Shown piece after piece: positions 11,646-24,300 of a stretch of DNA of 64,000 nucleotides. The DNA is from Arenicola marina. Taxonomy: Eukaryota > Annelida > Polychaeta > Arenicolidae. The stretch's first letter is position 1, and every line of letters starts with the position of its first letter. Position numbers and translations under genes: made by a program. The notes beneath the pieces are model-generated. The model did no database searches, had not been told where the DNA came from, and worked only from the letters and a program-made list of their open reading frames with translations. The stretch spans positions 38,391,759 to 38,455,758 of the forward strand of contig OZ025249.1 in assembly GCA_964019135.1 (NCBI GenBank). The letters run 5' to 3'.

Positions 11646-12512
11646 GGCCACCAGTGTGAACAACACCGGGCACCAGTGTGAACAACACCGGGCACCAGTG
11701 TGAACAACACCGGGCACCAGTGTGAACAACACCGGGCACCAGTGTGAACTATACCCGGCACCAGTGTGAACAACACCGGGCACCAGTGTGAACAACACCG
11801 GGCACCAGTGTGAACACTGGGCATCAGTGTGAACAACACCGGACACCAGTGTGAACAACACCGGACACCAGTGTGAACAACACCGGGCACCAGTGTGAAC
11901 AACACCGGGCATCAGTGTGAACAACACCGGGCACCAGTGTGAACAACACCGGGCATCAGTGTGAACAACACCGGGCACCAGTGTGAACAACACCGGGCAT
12001 CAGTGTGAACAACACCGGACACCAGTGTGAACAACACCGGGCACCAGTGTGAACAACACCGGGCACCAGTGTGAACACTGGGCATCAGTGTGAACAACAC
12101 CGGACACCAGTGTGAACAACACCGGACACCAGTGTGAACAACACCGGGCACCAGTGTGAACAACACCGGGCACCAGTGTGAACAACACCGGACACCAGTG
12201 TGAACAACACCGGGCATCAGTGTGAACGACACCGGGCACCAGTGTGAACAACACCGGGCATCAGTGTGAACAACACCGGGCATCCGTGTGAACAACACCG
12301 GGCATCAGTGTGAACAACACCGGACACCAGTGTGAACAACACCGGGCACCGAAGTGAACAACACCGGGCACCAGTGTGAACAACACCGGACACCAGTGTG
12401 AACAACACCGGACACCAGTGTGAACAACACCGGGCATCAGTGTGAACAACACCGGGCACCAATGTGAACAACACCGGGCACCAGTGTGAACACCGGCTAC
12501 CAGCGTAAACAA
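11646..12512. repeat. 22-bp minisatellite between FGGY and RANBP3
   Basis: About 39 copies of a 22-bp unit (ACACCGGGCACCAGTGTGAA plus CA), with recurring single-base variants (GGACACC, GGGCATC) and two 16-bp short units near 11,815 and 12,076. It lies in the tail-to-tail interval of FGGY and RANBP3. Long open frames on the minus strand are repeat artefacts. Confidence 0.95.
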
Positions 12513-13120
12513 CACCGGCTACGGCCACGAGTTGCCTTGCCAACACTTTCCTCTTGGCGCGATAACTGCTCACTTTGTGCGCGCTGACACCCCAATGTCC
12601 CAGTCGACTTGAAATCTTGAAGCATTACGACCTTCCCTCGTCGATTCTGCCGGTGCCTCGGATGCCCATGTCCGTCAGCTGGTACGGCAGATCTCCCATT
12701 GTGTACAGGAGCCGCGCCGCCCGGGCCATGCGGGGTGGACCGGTCGCAGAGCGGGCACACCACGTGGTCCGTCACGTGATTGCTGGTTACTCGCTGGCTG
12801 GAACGATCCAAGTCTGCTCAACAGCGTCCGACGGGTGTCAAGGAAGGCGTCCTGTTCTCCTGGGCCACAAGAATCGGAGGAACTGTGTTCGAGAGTCGCT
12901 GCGAGCAGCCGGCCGGCGGTCACGTGACCCGTCATACGACAGATCACGCGGTCCAGCTCGTGTTGCTGGCTGGCTGGCTAGCTGGATGGCTGGCTGGCTA
13001 GCTGGCTGGCTAGCTGGCTGGCTGGCCAGCTGGACAGCTGGCAAGCTAGATGGATGGCAGACTAGTTTGGTGGCTGCCTGGTTTGGGGTGAGGACCGTGG
13101 CAGGGGGCGGGCCGCTGCCG
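12513..13120. other. Intergenic GC-rich stretch with a TGGC microsatellite
   Basis: No recognised gene. A TGGC/TAGC-rich tetranucleotide tract runs from about 12,965 to 13,055. Overlapping open frames on both strands lack recognisable domains. Confidence 0.5.
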
Positions 13121-13179
13121 CTAGGCCTCTGAGGAGGAGGACTTCACTGTGGGTGACGAGGCAAAGCTCTCGTTAGACG
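13121..13179 (-). CDS. Possible terminal exon of RANBP3
   Basis: On the minus strand a good acceptor (GTGTTGTTTCAG, exon from 13,179) opens a short frame SNESFASSPTVKSSSSEA followed by TAG at 13,121. The serine-rich acidic look suits a RanBP3 tail. However, splicing from the donor at 15,393 would use another frame and stop after two codons (S-V-stop). It is therefore either a mostly untranslated last exon, an alternative exon reached through an exon I did not find, or chance. Confidence 0.25.
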
Positions 13180-15388
13180 CTGAAACAACACAGCGGGGCC
13201 ACAGGGTAGTTTATCAAGCAGAGGTCAACATCAAAAGCCATCAACGACACACAATACACACACATGAATAAACTGTAACAAGGGACAAAATAACATAAAG
13301 AGCGAGCAACAACACAGAAACAAAAAAGACCTTAAAGCTACATGTGGAGCTGACCGTTGCAACGGCTGTACCAAAATAAACATAAACAGGAAATGTTACC
13401 TTTGACCACAAGCAGTGTCAACGGCCACCGCCAAAGAAAAAGTGGCGCTCCGGATGCTTCTATTGTCTCATATAATTTAGCGCTTGGGCCCCCTGTCCGT
13501 GGCACCGGTAAACGACTTGTGTACACACGTTTATGACGTTTCAAATCCGCACAAGTTTTCATTTTTGTGGCGGACAATTCATGAATTTGAAATGTTTTGC
13601 TCATTGGCAGATAATTGGTGAGCGATATGGTAGGTGTTTATGGTCTGTTATAAACCTTAAGGCCTTAGGTTTGTGTTCTTATACGCAAATTTGGCATTCA
13701 AAAACAGCGAAACAACTCCACATGCAGTTTTAAGGATGACAAATATCAATGGTGTATACAGACTGTAAACGAGCACGCTGGCATAACTGCAGAACTTCCT
13801 TCCTATTTCAATGTTTCTTATGTCCATGGTGATAACCATTAGGGTCGATCGGGCGGTCGTAACAGAGTAATAAAAACAGCCCTTTTGGTTTTGGGGTCAG
13901 GACACGAAAAACAATTTAATAACGACGCTTGCCCTTACGCAAGAAATTGCCAAGGGAATTTTTCTCCCGCCCAATTTTTTTTAACCCAGTTTAAAACTAC
14001 TGAGGCCCGCATTCGCAAACAGCGTACGGTGTCATAGCTCAAGATGACGTCGCAGATGAGAAAATATCTACCAGAAATATCTACGACATTCTACATCAAC
14101 GGGCCCAGGTAATAAAATGGGATTCATACCACAAAGAGCCACAGCAAAAGTAGAATAACTTCGTATCCAACTCTGTATTAAAGTGAAACTAAAATAATCG
14201 CGCCCTGGTTCTTTTAAAAATTCCGGTTAGACTTAGCGTACCTGTGTATACAATGGTCCTACATTTTTGCTCACTAGTCCATAGATTCCCGCATGTGCCT
14301 GTCATTGACCTGTAATATCGCCCATTAGGCGACGATAGCTGTCCAAGTCTGCGTCATGCAGGGAGACAGCGCACAGAAAGAGAGCAAGTTACACACCTTC
14401 GGTTTCTGGGTCCACTGTGCTACTGTCGTTAGATTCTTCCCGGAGATCACGAGGCTGGTCGCTGATTGGTCAGGAAAACAAAAACATATTATAGTGGAGC
14501 GCCAGACACCACAGGTCTCGACTTTATGTCTCCCATACGGGCACCCACTTACATCATCGATCATTTTAAAGGTAATTGTCTGAGAAAAAATCTTAGGCCT
14601 GAGGTGGAATACAAAAATGGTGCAGTTTTCCGGAAATGGACCATAATCCAAAATGGCCGCCGATTTCCTTCGTCAATTACTAATTTCTGAAAGCAGGATT
14701 ATTACGCACAATATTAGCCATGGAAGTGATTTGATTCGTGATTGGAAGGAATGAAATTACATCGCCTTTCTCGATCAATGATTTTAAAGCTGCAGACACT
14801 GTAATTTTCACGTATAAAAACATTTACTGAATATTATCTAATTGTTGTTAGAGTTAACTGTTTTAAACTGTATGCGTTACCAACGTTAGCTGTTGTTAAA
14901 GAGAAAAACAGGACTTGGTTATCTTAATGATGTCTTGGATGAGCTGGTGCGGTTGTTCTTCCATGCAGGGCGAACCATTGTTTCAGCATAGCTCACACCG
15001 GCCATTTACTATAATAATGAACCTCTAGCACATAAGAAAGCCTCACTTTTCCGCATGCTTCATTCTGGCAAAAACAGTTCTTACAACATGCCCTATGCGC
15101 CATCTAGTCTAAGATTCTTATTCTATATTAGAATTCCATTAAAACAGAAAATAGATGGAAGTGAAAAACAATTGTTATAGCTTTTGATTGGCTTTTACTT
15201 ACATTACGGTTAATCATTTGGGCCAAGTAGCCTCCTGGGACAATTACAATGTGGTTGCATAAAACTTGCCCCAGAGGCAGGTGCCATGGTGCGTACCCAC
15301 GACCTGGGGAGGCTGCCCGAAGCGATGGAGTCTTTGGTGTGTTAAGACCCCCTCGTGAGATCTGCGAGGTAAAGACACGAGACTCCAC
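13180..15388. other. Non-coding interval downstream of RANBP3 main coding region
   Basis: No exon recognised. If the donor at 15,393 is used this is an intron, otherwise it is 3' UTR and intergenic DNA. It holds a SINE-tail fragment near 15,225-15,315. Minus-strand open frames around 14,325-14,651 match nothing I know. Confidence 0.4.
15225..15315 (-). mobile_element. SINE family B fragment
   Basis: On the minus strand this carries TTGTCCCAGGAGGCTACTTGG, the tail shared with the tRNA-like repeats at 21,215-21,385, 44,138-44,312 and 57,950-58,088. The tRNA-like head is reduced to GGTCGTGGGTACGCACC. Confidence 0.5.
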
Positions 15389-18300
15389 TCACCTCTTGAC
15401 GGAGTCGACCCCTTTATGTCTGGTGAACTTGGCGCGCTTGGAGGGCTGGTCCTCGTCCGCCGGTTCGTGGGGCTCGATGGACCGCTTCTCCGAGGTCGCG
15501 CCGCCCGCCCCCGCCGCCGTCTCCCCGCCCGAGGGTGGCGGGGCCGAGGCGGCGGCGGCGGCGCCCACATCCGAGGGGGAGGAGGGGCAGGGGCTGCCCG
15601 CCGCTTCCTTCGTCTTCAGACGCTGGACCCGTGCGTGGATGGCGCTGTACATGCTCGTGACGTCACCGCGGCTCGCCTGTGACGTCACAGGAGAGGAGGA
15701 GGAGGAGGAGTGACATCAGAAATCAAATGAAAATGTTGGGTGTTTCTAGGCCGCTTTTGTACGCACATAACGGCTATAAATTGTAAAAAAAACATTATCG
15801 ACAATTCAGGTCGCTTAACTGAGCTAGTGAGGCTACCCGTCAGAAGCAAGGAATTATCCTTCGTGCAATAATACTACGAGGGATAGGCTGAGCACTGCCC
15901 ACTATGGGGAATAGGCTGACCACTCCCCACTATGAGGAATAGTACGAGCACTCACAACTATGGGGAATAGAATGACCACTCCCAACTCTGAGGAATAGGA
16001 TGAGGACTCTCCACTATGGGGAATAGGATGACCACTCCCCACTATGAGGAATAGGATGACCACTCCCCACTATGAGGAATAGGATGAGGACTCTCCACTA
16101 TGGGGAATAGGATGACCACTCCCCACTATGAGGAATAGGATGACCACTCCCCACTATGGGGAATAGGATGACCACTCCCCACTATGGGGAATAGGATGAC
16201 CACTCCCCACTATGAGGAATAGGATGACCACTCCCCACTATGAGGAATAGGATGAGGACTCTCCACTATGAGGAATAGGATGACCACTCCCCACTATGAG
16301 GAATATGATGACCACTCCCCACTATGAGGAATATGATGACCACTCCCCACTATGAAGAATAGGATGACCACTCCCCACTATGAGGAATAGGATGACCACT
16401 CTCCACTATGAGGAATAGGATGACCACTCCCCACTATGAGGAATAGGATGACCACTCCCCACTATGAGGAATAGGATGACCACTCCCCACTATGAGGAAT
16501 AGGATGACCACTCTCCACTATGAGGAATAGGATGACCACTCCCCACTATGAGGAATAGGATGACCACTCTCCACTATGAGGAATAGGATGACCACTCCCC
16601 ACTATGAGGAATAGGATGACCACTCCCCACTATGAGGAATAGGATGAGGACTCCCCACTATGGGGAATAGGATGACCACTCCCCACTATGGGGAATAGGA
16701 TGACCACTCCCCACTATGGGGAATAGGATGACCACTCCCCACTATGAGGAATAGGATGACCACTCCCCACTATGAGGAATAGGATGAGGACTCTCCACTA
16801 TGAGGAATAGGATGACCACTCCCCACTATGAAGAATAGGATGACCACTCCCCACTATGAGGAATAGGATGACCACTCCCCACTATGAGGAATATGATGAC
16901 CACTCCCCACTATGAGGAATAGGATGACCACTCCCCACTATGAGGAATAGGATGACCACTCTCCACTATGAGGAATAGGATGACCACTCCCCACTATGAA
17001 GAATAGGATGACCACTCCCCACTATGAGGAATAGGATGACCACTCCCCACTATGAGGAATATGATGACCACTCCCCACTATGAGGAATAGGATGACCACT
17101 CCCCACTATGAGGAATAGGATGACCACTCCCCACTATGGGGAATAGGATGACCACTCCCCACTATGAGGAATAGGATGACCACTCCCCACTATGAGGAAT
17201 AGGATGAGGACTCTCCACTATGAGGAATAGGATGACCACTCCCCACTATGAAGAATAGGATGACCACTCCCCACTATGAGGAATAGGATGAGGACTCCCC
17301 ACTATGGGGAATAGGATGACCACTCCCCACTATGAGGAATAGGATGACCACTCCCCACTATGAGGAATAGGATGAGGACTCCCCACTATGAGGAATAGGA
17401 TGACCACTCCCCACTATGAGGAATATGATGACCACTCCCCACTATGAGGAATAGGATGACCACTCCCCACTATGAGGAATAGGATGACCACTCTCCACTA
17501 TGAGGAATAGGATGAGGACTCACGACTATGAGAAATAGGATGACCACTCCCCACTACGAGGGATAGGATGACCACTCTCCACTATGAGGAATAGGATGAC
17601 CACTCCCCACTATGAGGAATAGGATGACCACTCTCCACTATGAGGAATAGGATGAGGACTCACGACTATGAGGAATAGGATGACCACTCCCCACTATGAG
17701 GAATAGGATGACCACTCCCCACTATGAGGAATAGGATGACCACTCTCCACTATGAGGAATAGGATGAGGACTCACGACTATGAGAAATAGGACGACCACT
17801 CCCCACTACGAGGGATAGGCTGAGGACTCACGACTATGAGGAATATCTTAACGCCGTCGTTGCCGTCGACCGCCGTGACCCGGATGCTCTTCTCGCTGGG
17901 ACACTCGACCAACATGTCGGCCCAGATCTTTGTGTTGAGCACCACACAGAGCGTCCCCTGCGTACGCATCACTGAAACACACACGGTACACACACATATA
18001 TATATCACGGTACACACACATATATATATCACGGTACACACACATATATATATCACGGTACACACACATATATATATATCACTGTACACACACATATATA
18101 TATATATCACGGTACACACACATATATATATGACGGTACACACACATATATATATATCACGGATATATATATCACGGTACACACACATATATATATCACG
18201 GTGTACACAACTCACGGCGTACACAACTGATGGCGTATATAACTGATCGCGTACACCCTTGGCTCCCTTTACCCACCTGCCAGCTTTGTCCTTTCAGCTC

Positions 18301-21300
18301 TAGATCTCCCGTCTCCACCCCCCTGCCTCGCCCCCCCCCCCTGGCCCCCTTTCTCACCTAGTCGGGACTGGAATAACTCGTTATCCTCGCCTCACATGTC
18401 GTTTAGCCGCAGCACCTCCTTGCCTTGATCCCGCCCCACCCCCCTGCCTTGATCCCTCCCCCCCCACCTTGGCCCCCATTTCTCACCTAGTCGGGACTGG
18501 AATGACTCGTTATCCTCGCCACACATGTCGTTTAGCCGCAGCACCCCCTGCCTTGATCCCTCCCCAGCCCCTTGGCCCCCCCCCCTCCCCACGCCCCTGG
18601 CCCCCATTTCTCACCAAGTCGGGACTGGAATGACTCGTTATCCTCGCCACACATGTCGTTTAGCCGCAGCACCCCCCTGTCTTGATCCCTCCCCACCCCC
18701 CTGGCTCCCCCCTCCCCACCCCCCTGGCTTCCCCTCCACCCTCTCCACCCGCCTGGCCCCCATTTCTCACCTAGTCGGGACTGGAATGACTCGTTATCCT
18801 CGCCACACATGTCGTTGAGCCGCAGCACCCCCCTGCCTCGCTCCATCCACGTCTCGTTGGACTTGTTGAACACAAACAGCTTCACGTTACACTGCGGAAT
18901 GACGGAAAGACAACAGTTACAAGTCACAATCCATACCTCAGGGTCCTGGCACACTGCAGGAAGGCACCCGAGTGAAGATTCACTACACAAAGTACAATCA
19001 TGTCGCTTCTTGCTCGTCGACTTGCAAAGATCACTCGCTGTAGAACCCCTCAGCTTCAGCCTACCAACTGAGCCAGGGCACCAGGGAAGTTCCCTGCCAC
19101 CACCCCGACTCCCAAGTACACACACAATGAAATGGGAGTGGGATGAAAAATGATCCACAGAAGCATGTGGGTCCCAGGGCGCGAACCCACGACCAGATGG
19201 ATCTCCTCCACCTCAGCTCACCAACTGAGCTAGAGAGGCTCCCCTACGCCCCACTCCCCCCCACCCCCCACACCCTCTTCCCCCGCGGTGAGAGACTGTG
19301 GTGACTGACCTGGAACACATTGGACTCATCCTCCTCCCCGGTCTTGACCTCGACCTTGCTGAAGCCCGGGCGAGCTTGCTTGGCCTGCAGGGCGGCCGCA
19401 GACTCCGCCAGACTCTGGCCCTCCCCTGCCTTGTCCGCCGCTGAGGGAGGAAAGAGCGTATAACGGGATTGTTGCCAAATGTGTATTGACATTAATTAAT
19501 ACGTGTATTGACATTAATTAATACGTATATTGACATTAATCAAGTCGTGTATTGACATTAATCAAGTCGTGTATTGACACTAATTAAGACAACTATTGAC
19601 ATTAAGACAAATATTGACACTAACTAAGACAACTATTGACATTAATTAAGACAACTATTGACATTAATTAGGACAATTATTGATGTTCATCAAGTCGCTT
19701 GCGGCGCGTCTGCGATATACGCCTAATTTAGAACCACAAATTGCCGTCAAGTATAATAATTCGCATTAGTTTCTTAAGAAGTGGAGTAATTTCCTCTGAA
19801 TCTGCATAAAAAAGCGAGAAAAAAACAACAAATAAAAGTGTACAGGGTGAGAGCTAAAAACCCAAATAAAAGTGTATAACCTAGTGTTATATTTAAAAAC
19901 CTCAATAACAGTGCAGTGTGATAAAGCGTTGGTTCCCCGAAAGACAATAAGAGCCGTAAGTTATTATCAACACATCTTATAGGTTGTTTAACTTCAAGAC
20001 TGGACGCCCCCCCCCCCTCCTCACACACCAAGTGAGACACCCCCGGTCGACCGCCACTCACCTGCCCCACCGTCTGAGGGTGACTTGGTGCTGTCGGGGG
20101 GGCTGTCACCCTCGGCGCTGGCCTTGGTGGGCGTGGCCCCCGTCGCGCGTTCAGTCAGGTTCTCCCCGAAGACGAAGCTTGCTGACCCACGGCTGGCGCC
20201 ATCTGGTAGGAGATTCTGGCAGCGGGGGGGGGCAGAGGACGGTAGAGTCAGACATATGTTGTAGCCTGGTCGGCATAGTTACGCGTTATACGTCAAGAGA
20301 CCTTTTTTTCACTTAGTTCGCGTCACTTTTGCGCTTACAATTAAAAATGTTATCGCCGCATAACCACAGTGGAATGCTACATTTTGAATTTTTCATAAAT
20401 AGATGGCAAACAGGTTATTCAATAATATTGGCTGAAAAATAAATTGACTAAGTTGGTTGTACCCCAATAATGACTATATGACGCGTCTTTCCGTTGCTGG
20501 TAAACACGAGATTGCGTTCAATTATCATGTAAAAGATAGGGTTACGAGCTCGTAACTCTTAGTGGAATGGCCACCAGGTTACAACGTGACTGTAGAACCG
20601 CCGTAGCGTGACTGTAGAACCGCCGTAGCGTGACTGTAGAACAGCCGTAACGTGACTGTAGAACTGACGTAGCGTGACTGTAGAACCGATATAGCGGACC
20701 GATGTACACTATGGTTGGCCTGCTGACAGAGATCACTCTACAATGAAGGCCAGCGCGCTAACCGCCGGGGCATCGGGATTGACATCAGTGCCCGGGTGTA
20801 ATCAACCCTATATAACTAGGTCCCGCTCCCCCCAATGCTTACCCTAGGCGGCATGCTCTGTCCCAGGAACAATGACGGCGCGGCACCTTCCGGCTTCACG
20901 CTACAAGGAGAGCACATACACACATGTAAATAAGTCGCATTATAAATCAACAAAACGGCGACAGGAAGAGTTGCGCTGCACACCGGAATACGAACTTTTA
21001 AAATACTTTAAATATTCAAAAACAATCGTCTTGTGAACAGGATGATACTGGGAATGTGAAGTTGGAATATGATTGCGATTGGAACCAACGCAATCAATGT
21101 GAAAATCGCTGTTGGTGAAACCAGAGAACTGGATTCGACCCTGGTATTGTTAAAGCCCAGCGGACCAACACCGAGCGGAGTGGGGCTCCACAGCCAGCGT
21201 ACGAAGTGGCGTTTCAGGCCACGTTTATGCACACATAGATTACACCGGGCCAATTAACCTCGAGAGAGAATGAGTTGAATGACAGTGAACCACTCCATAA

Positions 21301-24300
21301 GTACAGCGGCCGACCAGGACCGAGAAACCAACCCGGATTCTTTGGTTTGTAGCTCACTGCACTACGGCCTGAGCTACAGCCACGGTGGCTCCGATGACGA
21401 GCGACCGTGACTGCTGTCTTACCTCGCCGCCGTGCCGGCCTCCGTGGCGGGGTGGCGCTGTAAACCGTTGTGGGTGTTACTCCCACTGCTGTCCCACCTC
21501 GCCGCCGTGCCGGCCTCCGTGGCGGGGTGGCGCTGTAACCCGTTGTGGGTGTTACTCCCACTGCTGTCTTACCTCGCCGCCGTGCCGCCGGCCTCCGTGG
21601 CGGGGTGGCGCTGTAACCCGTTGTGGGCGTTACTCCCACTGCTGTCTTACCTCGCCGCCGTGCCGCCGGCCTCCGTGGCGGGGTGGCGCTGTAACCTGTG
21701 GTGGGCGTTACTCCCACTGCTGTCTTACCTCGCCGCCGTGCCGCCGGCCTCCGTGGCGGGGTGGCGCTGTAACCCGTTGTGGGCGCCGTTGGCTGGTGCC
21801 GCGCTCTGAGCATCTCCCCCCTGGTCCGGTCCCTCATCCGCCGGTACTGCAACGGTACATACTCCACACTTAGCCTTCAATAGACACACAGGTCATTGAC
21901 AGTACATGATACACCCGCATTTATTTTGCAGTTCCAGTGCTTGGGTTGGTTGTTTGTATATTCAGGACGCTTTAACCAATTCTGCTTATATCGCGTTAAA
22001 GCAATATATTCCGTCATTTATTGTATTACCAACCTCTTATCCATGTCAAATAAGTACACTATGTCTCGAGTTTAAATCCTGAAAGCCTACGGGCTATCCG
22101 GAGAGAAGCATTTTGGTCAACGGAGCAGAAGTTGGTGGCCGGCTTTATATCCCTTTCGCTATTTTGTTTGTGATGTCGACTGCGGCTCGCTATCACGTCC
22201 GCGCGCGATAAAAAATAAACCGCGCAGTTTTATGTTGAACCGTTTGTTTTACAGACTCACAGAGATATAAAAACATATGCATCATAAATTTTGAGATACT
22301 TTAGTCTTGCTTCTAAGATGTAAAAAATCTAAGATGGCGCATGTAAGCATATTGCTTTAATGGGAGAAGGAAGGGAAGAGCGGAGCCCTGTCTCCCGAGG
22401 GTACCCCCTACTGTTTGCGAAGAAGGACATGAAATCTTTATCCTGCGACCACACAGACATGGCCACAGCGGGACTCGAACCACCGATCCACGTGCCGTTA
22501 AGGTCTAATCTAATACATGCCATAAGTATATGTGTTATGTGGACATAGCCCCAGATCTTATATACAAGTGATGCAAGAACCTAGTATTAGTCTAAGGTGG
22601 TAACGCTTACGAACAGACAGTTGCATAGCAAGCGAAAATATATCTCAGAAACCAGTGGCCAACCAAAGACCAAATTTAGGTATGGGCACAAAAGAGACAT
22701 ACGCCATATAAAGTAAGATTCCACCCTGTCTTATAGTTACGACTGAATACTAAGAATAGCTGAAGGAAATCAGATCTCTCAGGCAATAACTACAGTCGTT
22801 ACAGACTAGCTGACGACCAGATGTGGCCAGGGGCAAACAACATGTGCCTGTTATGATATCAAACAGAGGGTGTTAAAGTACCGTAGCTTCCATGTCATCT
22901 TAATAGCCTTTTAACATCGTAACGACTTTAAAAAGAATATTTTACATATTACAAAAACCGGTTAAAAACAGATTCACTTGAACATTAAGCAGTAAGATAT
23001 CGCAGGACACAAACTGGCTTCATGGATATCTTACCTTTTACTAAATTCGCAGTCTGTTTGTCCAATGTAGAAGGACGAAGCACAAACTTGGAAGGTGTCA
23101 AGTTTGCTCGCGCGCTCTGACCGAACAACATCTGACCTAGGAAGAAAAATACACACTATCAATAAAACCAGTCGCGCTCATTTCTAAATGGTCCGGGTGA
23201 TGTTTTCCAGAACAAATATTTGGCGGTTTACTTTCCAGATGTACAAAAGCATGTCATCCATGGAAATCGTGGCTTTCTATGTCACTTTTGTGGAAATGAT
23301 GGCTATATTGGGTTAAGAAACCTTCCCGGACAATGAAACGTGATTGGATGAAATACGACTGGGACGTAAATCATGATTCGTTAGGTTACATCAGATTGAA
23401 ATGTATTTTTCACATGAACACAGTTTGCTATCTGTCATTACTGAAGTTAAAGGCTTAATAGTGTGTTGTTACCACTTCCCCTCAATTTAATAATAAGTTA
23501 GATATCATATCATTATTACAAGCTGAAGGCAGGAGCGATATCAATAATTGAAGGAGGGGGGGGGGGGTGCTTTACATCCTACCTGATTGAGAGAAGGGCC
23601 CAGCCCCACTGGCTCCAGACGCCTTGAAATGAGCCGGCGCAACAATTGGCTTTTCTTTCTTCTCATCTAAAGCGACACAATGAGGCGACTACAGTAAGGA
23701 GTCATCCAATACGGCGCTTCCTAGAACGCTGCCTTCATTTAATGCTTGGTTTAAAACTGACCATACAGCAATGTTTACCATAAAAGACATTTTAAATCTT
23801 TCAAGTGGACAACTATTTGGTACTTTCACTGGCAAATGGTTTAGCAATAAATTATGCCAGAATTAAATCTGACCATACAGCAATGTTTACCATAAAACAC
23901 ATTTTAAATCTTTCACGCGGACAAATATTTGCTACTTTCACGGGCAAAGGGTTTAGCAATAAATCATGCTTGGTTTAAATGCGATATTACAGCAATGTTT
24001 AACATGTAAGGCATTTAAATCCTTCGCGTGGAAAATTATTTAAGGAGGTAGCTTATTGATTAAAGCCAGTGTACAACAACTATAAAGGAGATGCTTTTAA
24101 GGAGACACTTTCTGTTAGACGGGTACAGAGATGTGCACGACAAAAGTGGCGTTGTTGAGTACTAGTGTACTACGTCATCACATTTTGAACATTGTTGACC
24201 CTTTTGGAACACAAACCAAAGATATATAGTGGGAAGGTATACATTTCTTAAAGAGTTACCGTATCTACTTCGCTCAGGAAAAATCAATTATAAAAAGTTT

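Noticed and set aside
12575-13132. 185-codon plus-strand frame ending in WLAGWLAG repeats
   Set aside because: Tetranucleotide microsatellite reading; it overlaps frames on the other strand of equal quality.
14325-14651. 108-codon minus-strand frame
   Set aside because: No recognisable domain, no plausible splice context in RANBP3.
15868-17842. CRISPR-like regular array
   Set aside because: There are no spacers: the 28-bp units are contiguous in a eukaryotic intron and derive from an exon border.
18532-19158. 208-codon minus-strand frame containing three LRLNDMCGEDNES copies
   Set aside because: It reads through donor sites and a SINE. Only exon 18891-18771 has proper borders; repeated RanBD1 segments in one protein are not expected.
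18990-19245. Functional tRNA genes on the minus strand
   Set aside because: tRNA-like promoter boxes only; dimeric SINE-like layout.
20343-20400. Extra RANBP3 exon before a GTAAGCGC donor-like site
   Set aside because: The frame has a stop, and extending the next exon to 20,215 (better pyrimidine tract) already gives consistent phase.
21214-21867. 217-codon Arg/Pro-rich minus-strand frame
   Set aside because: It runs through the 78-bp repeat and introns. The RANBP3 frame, fixed by phases of both neighbouring exons, is a different one.
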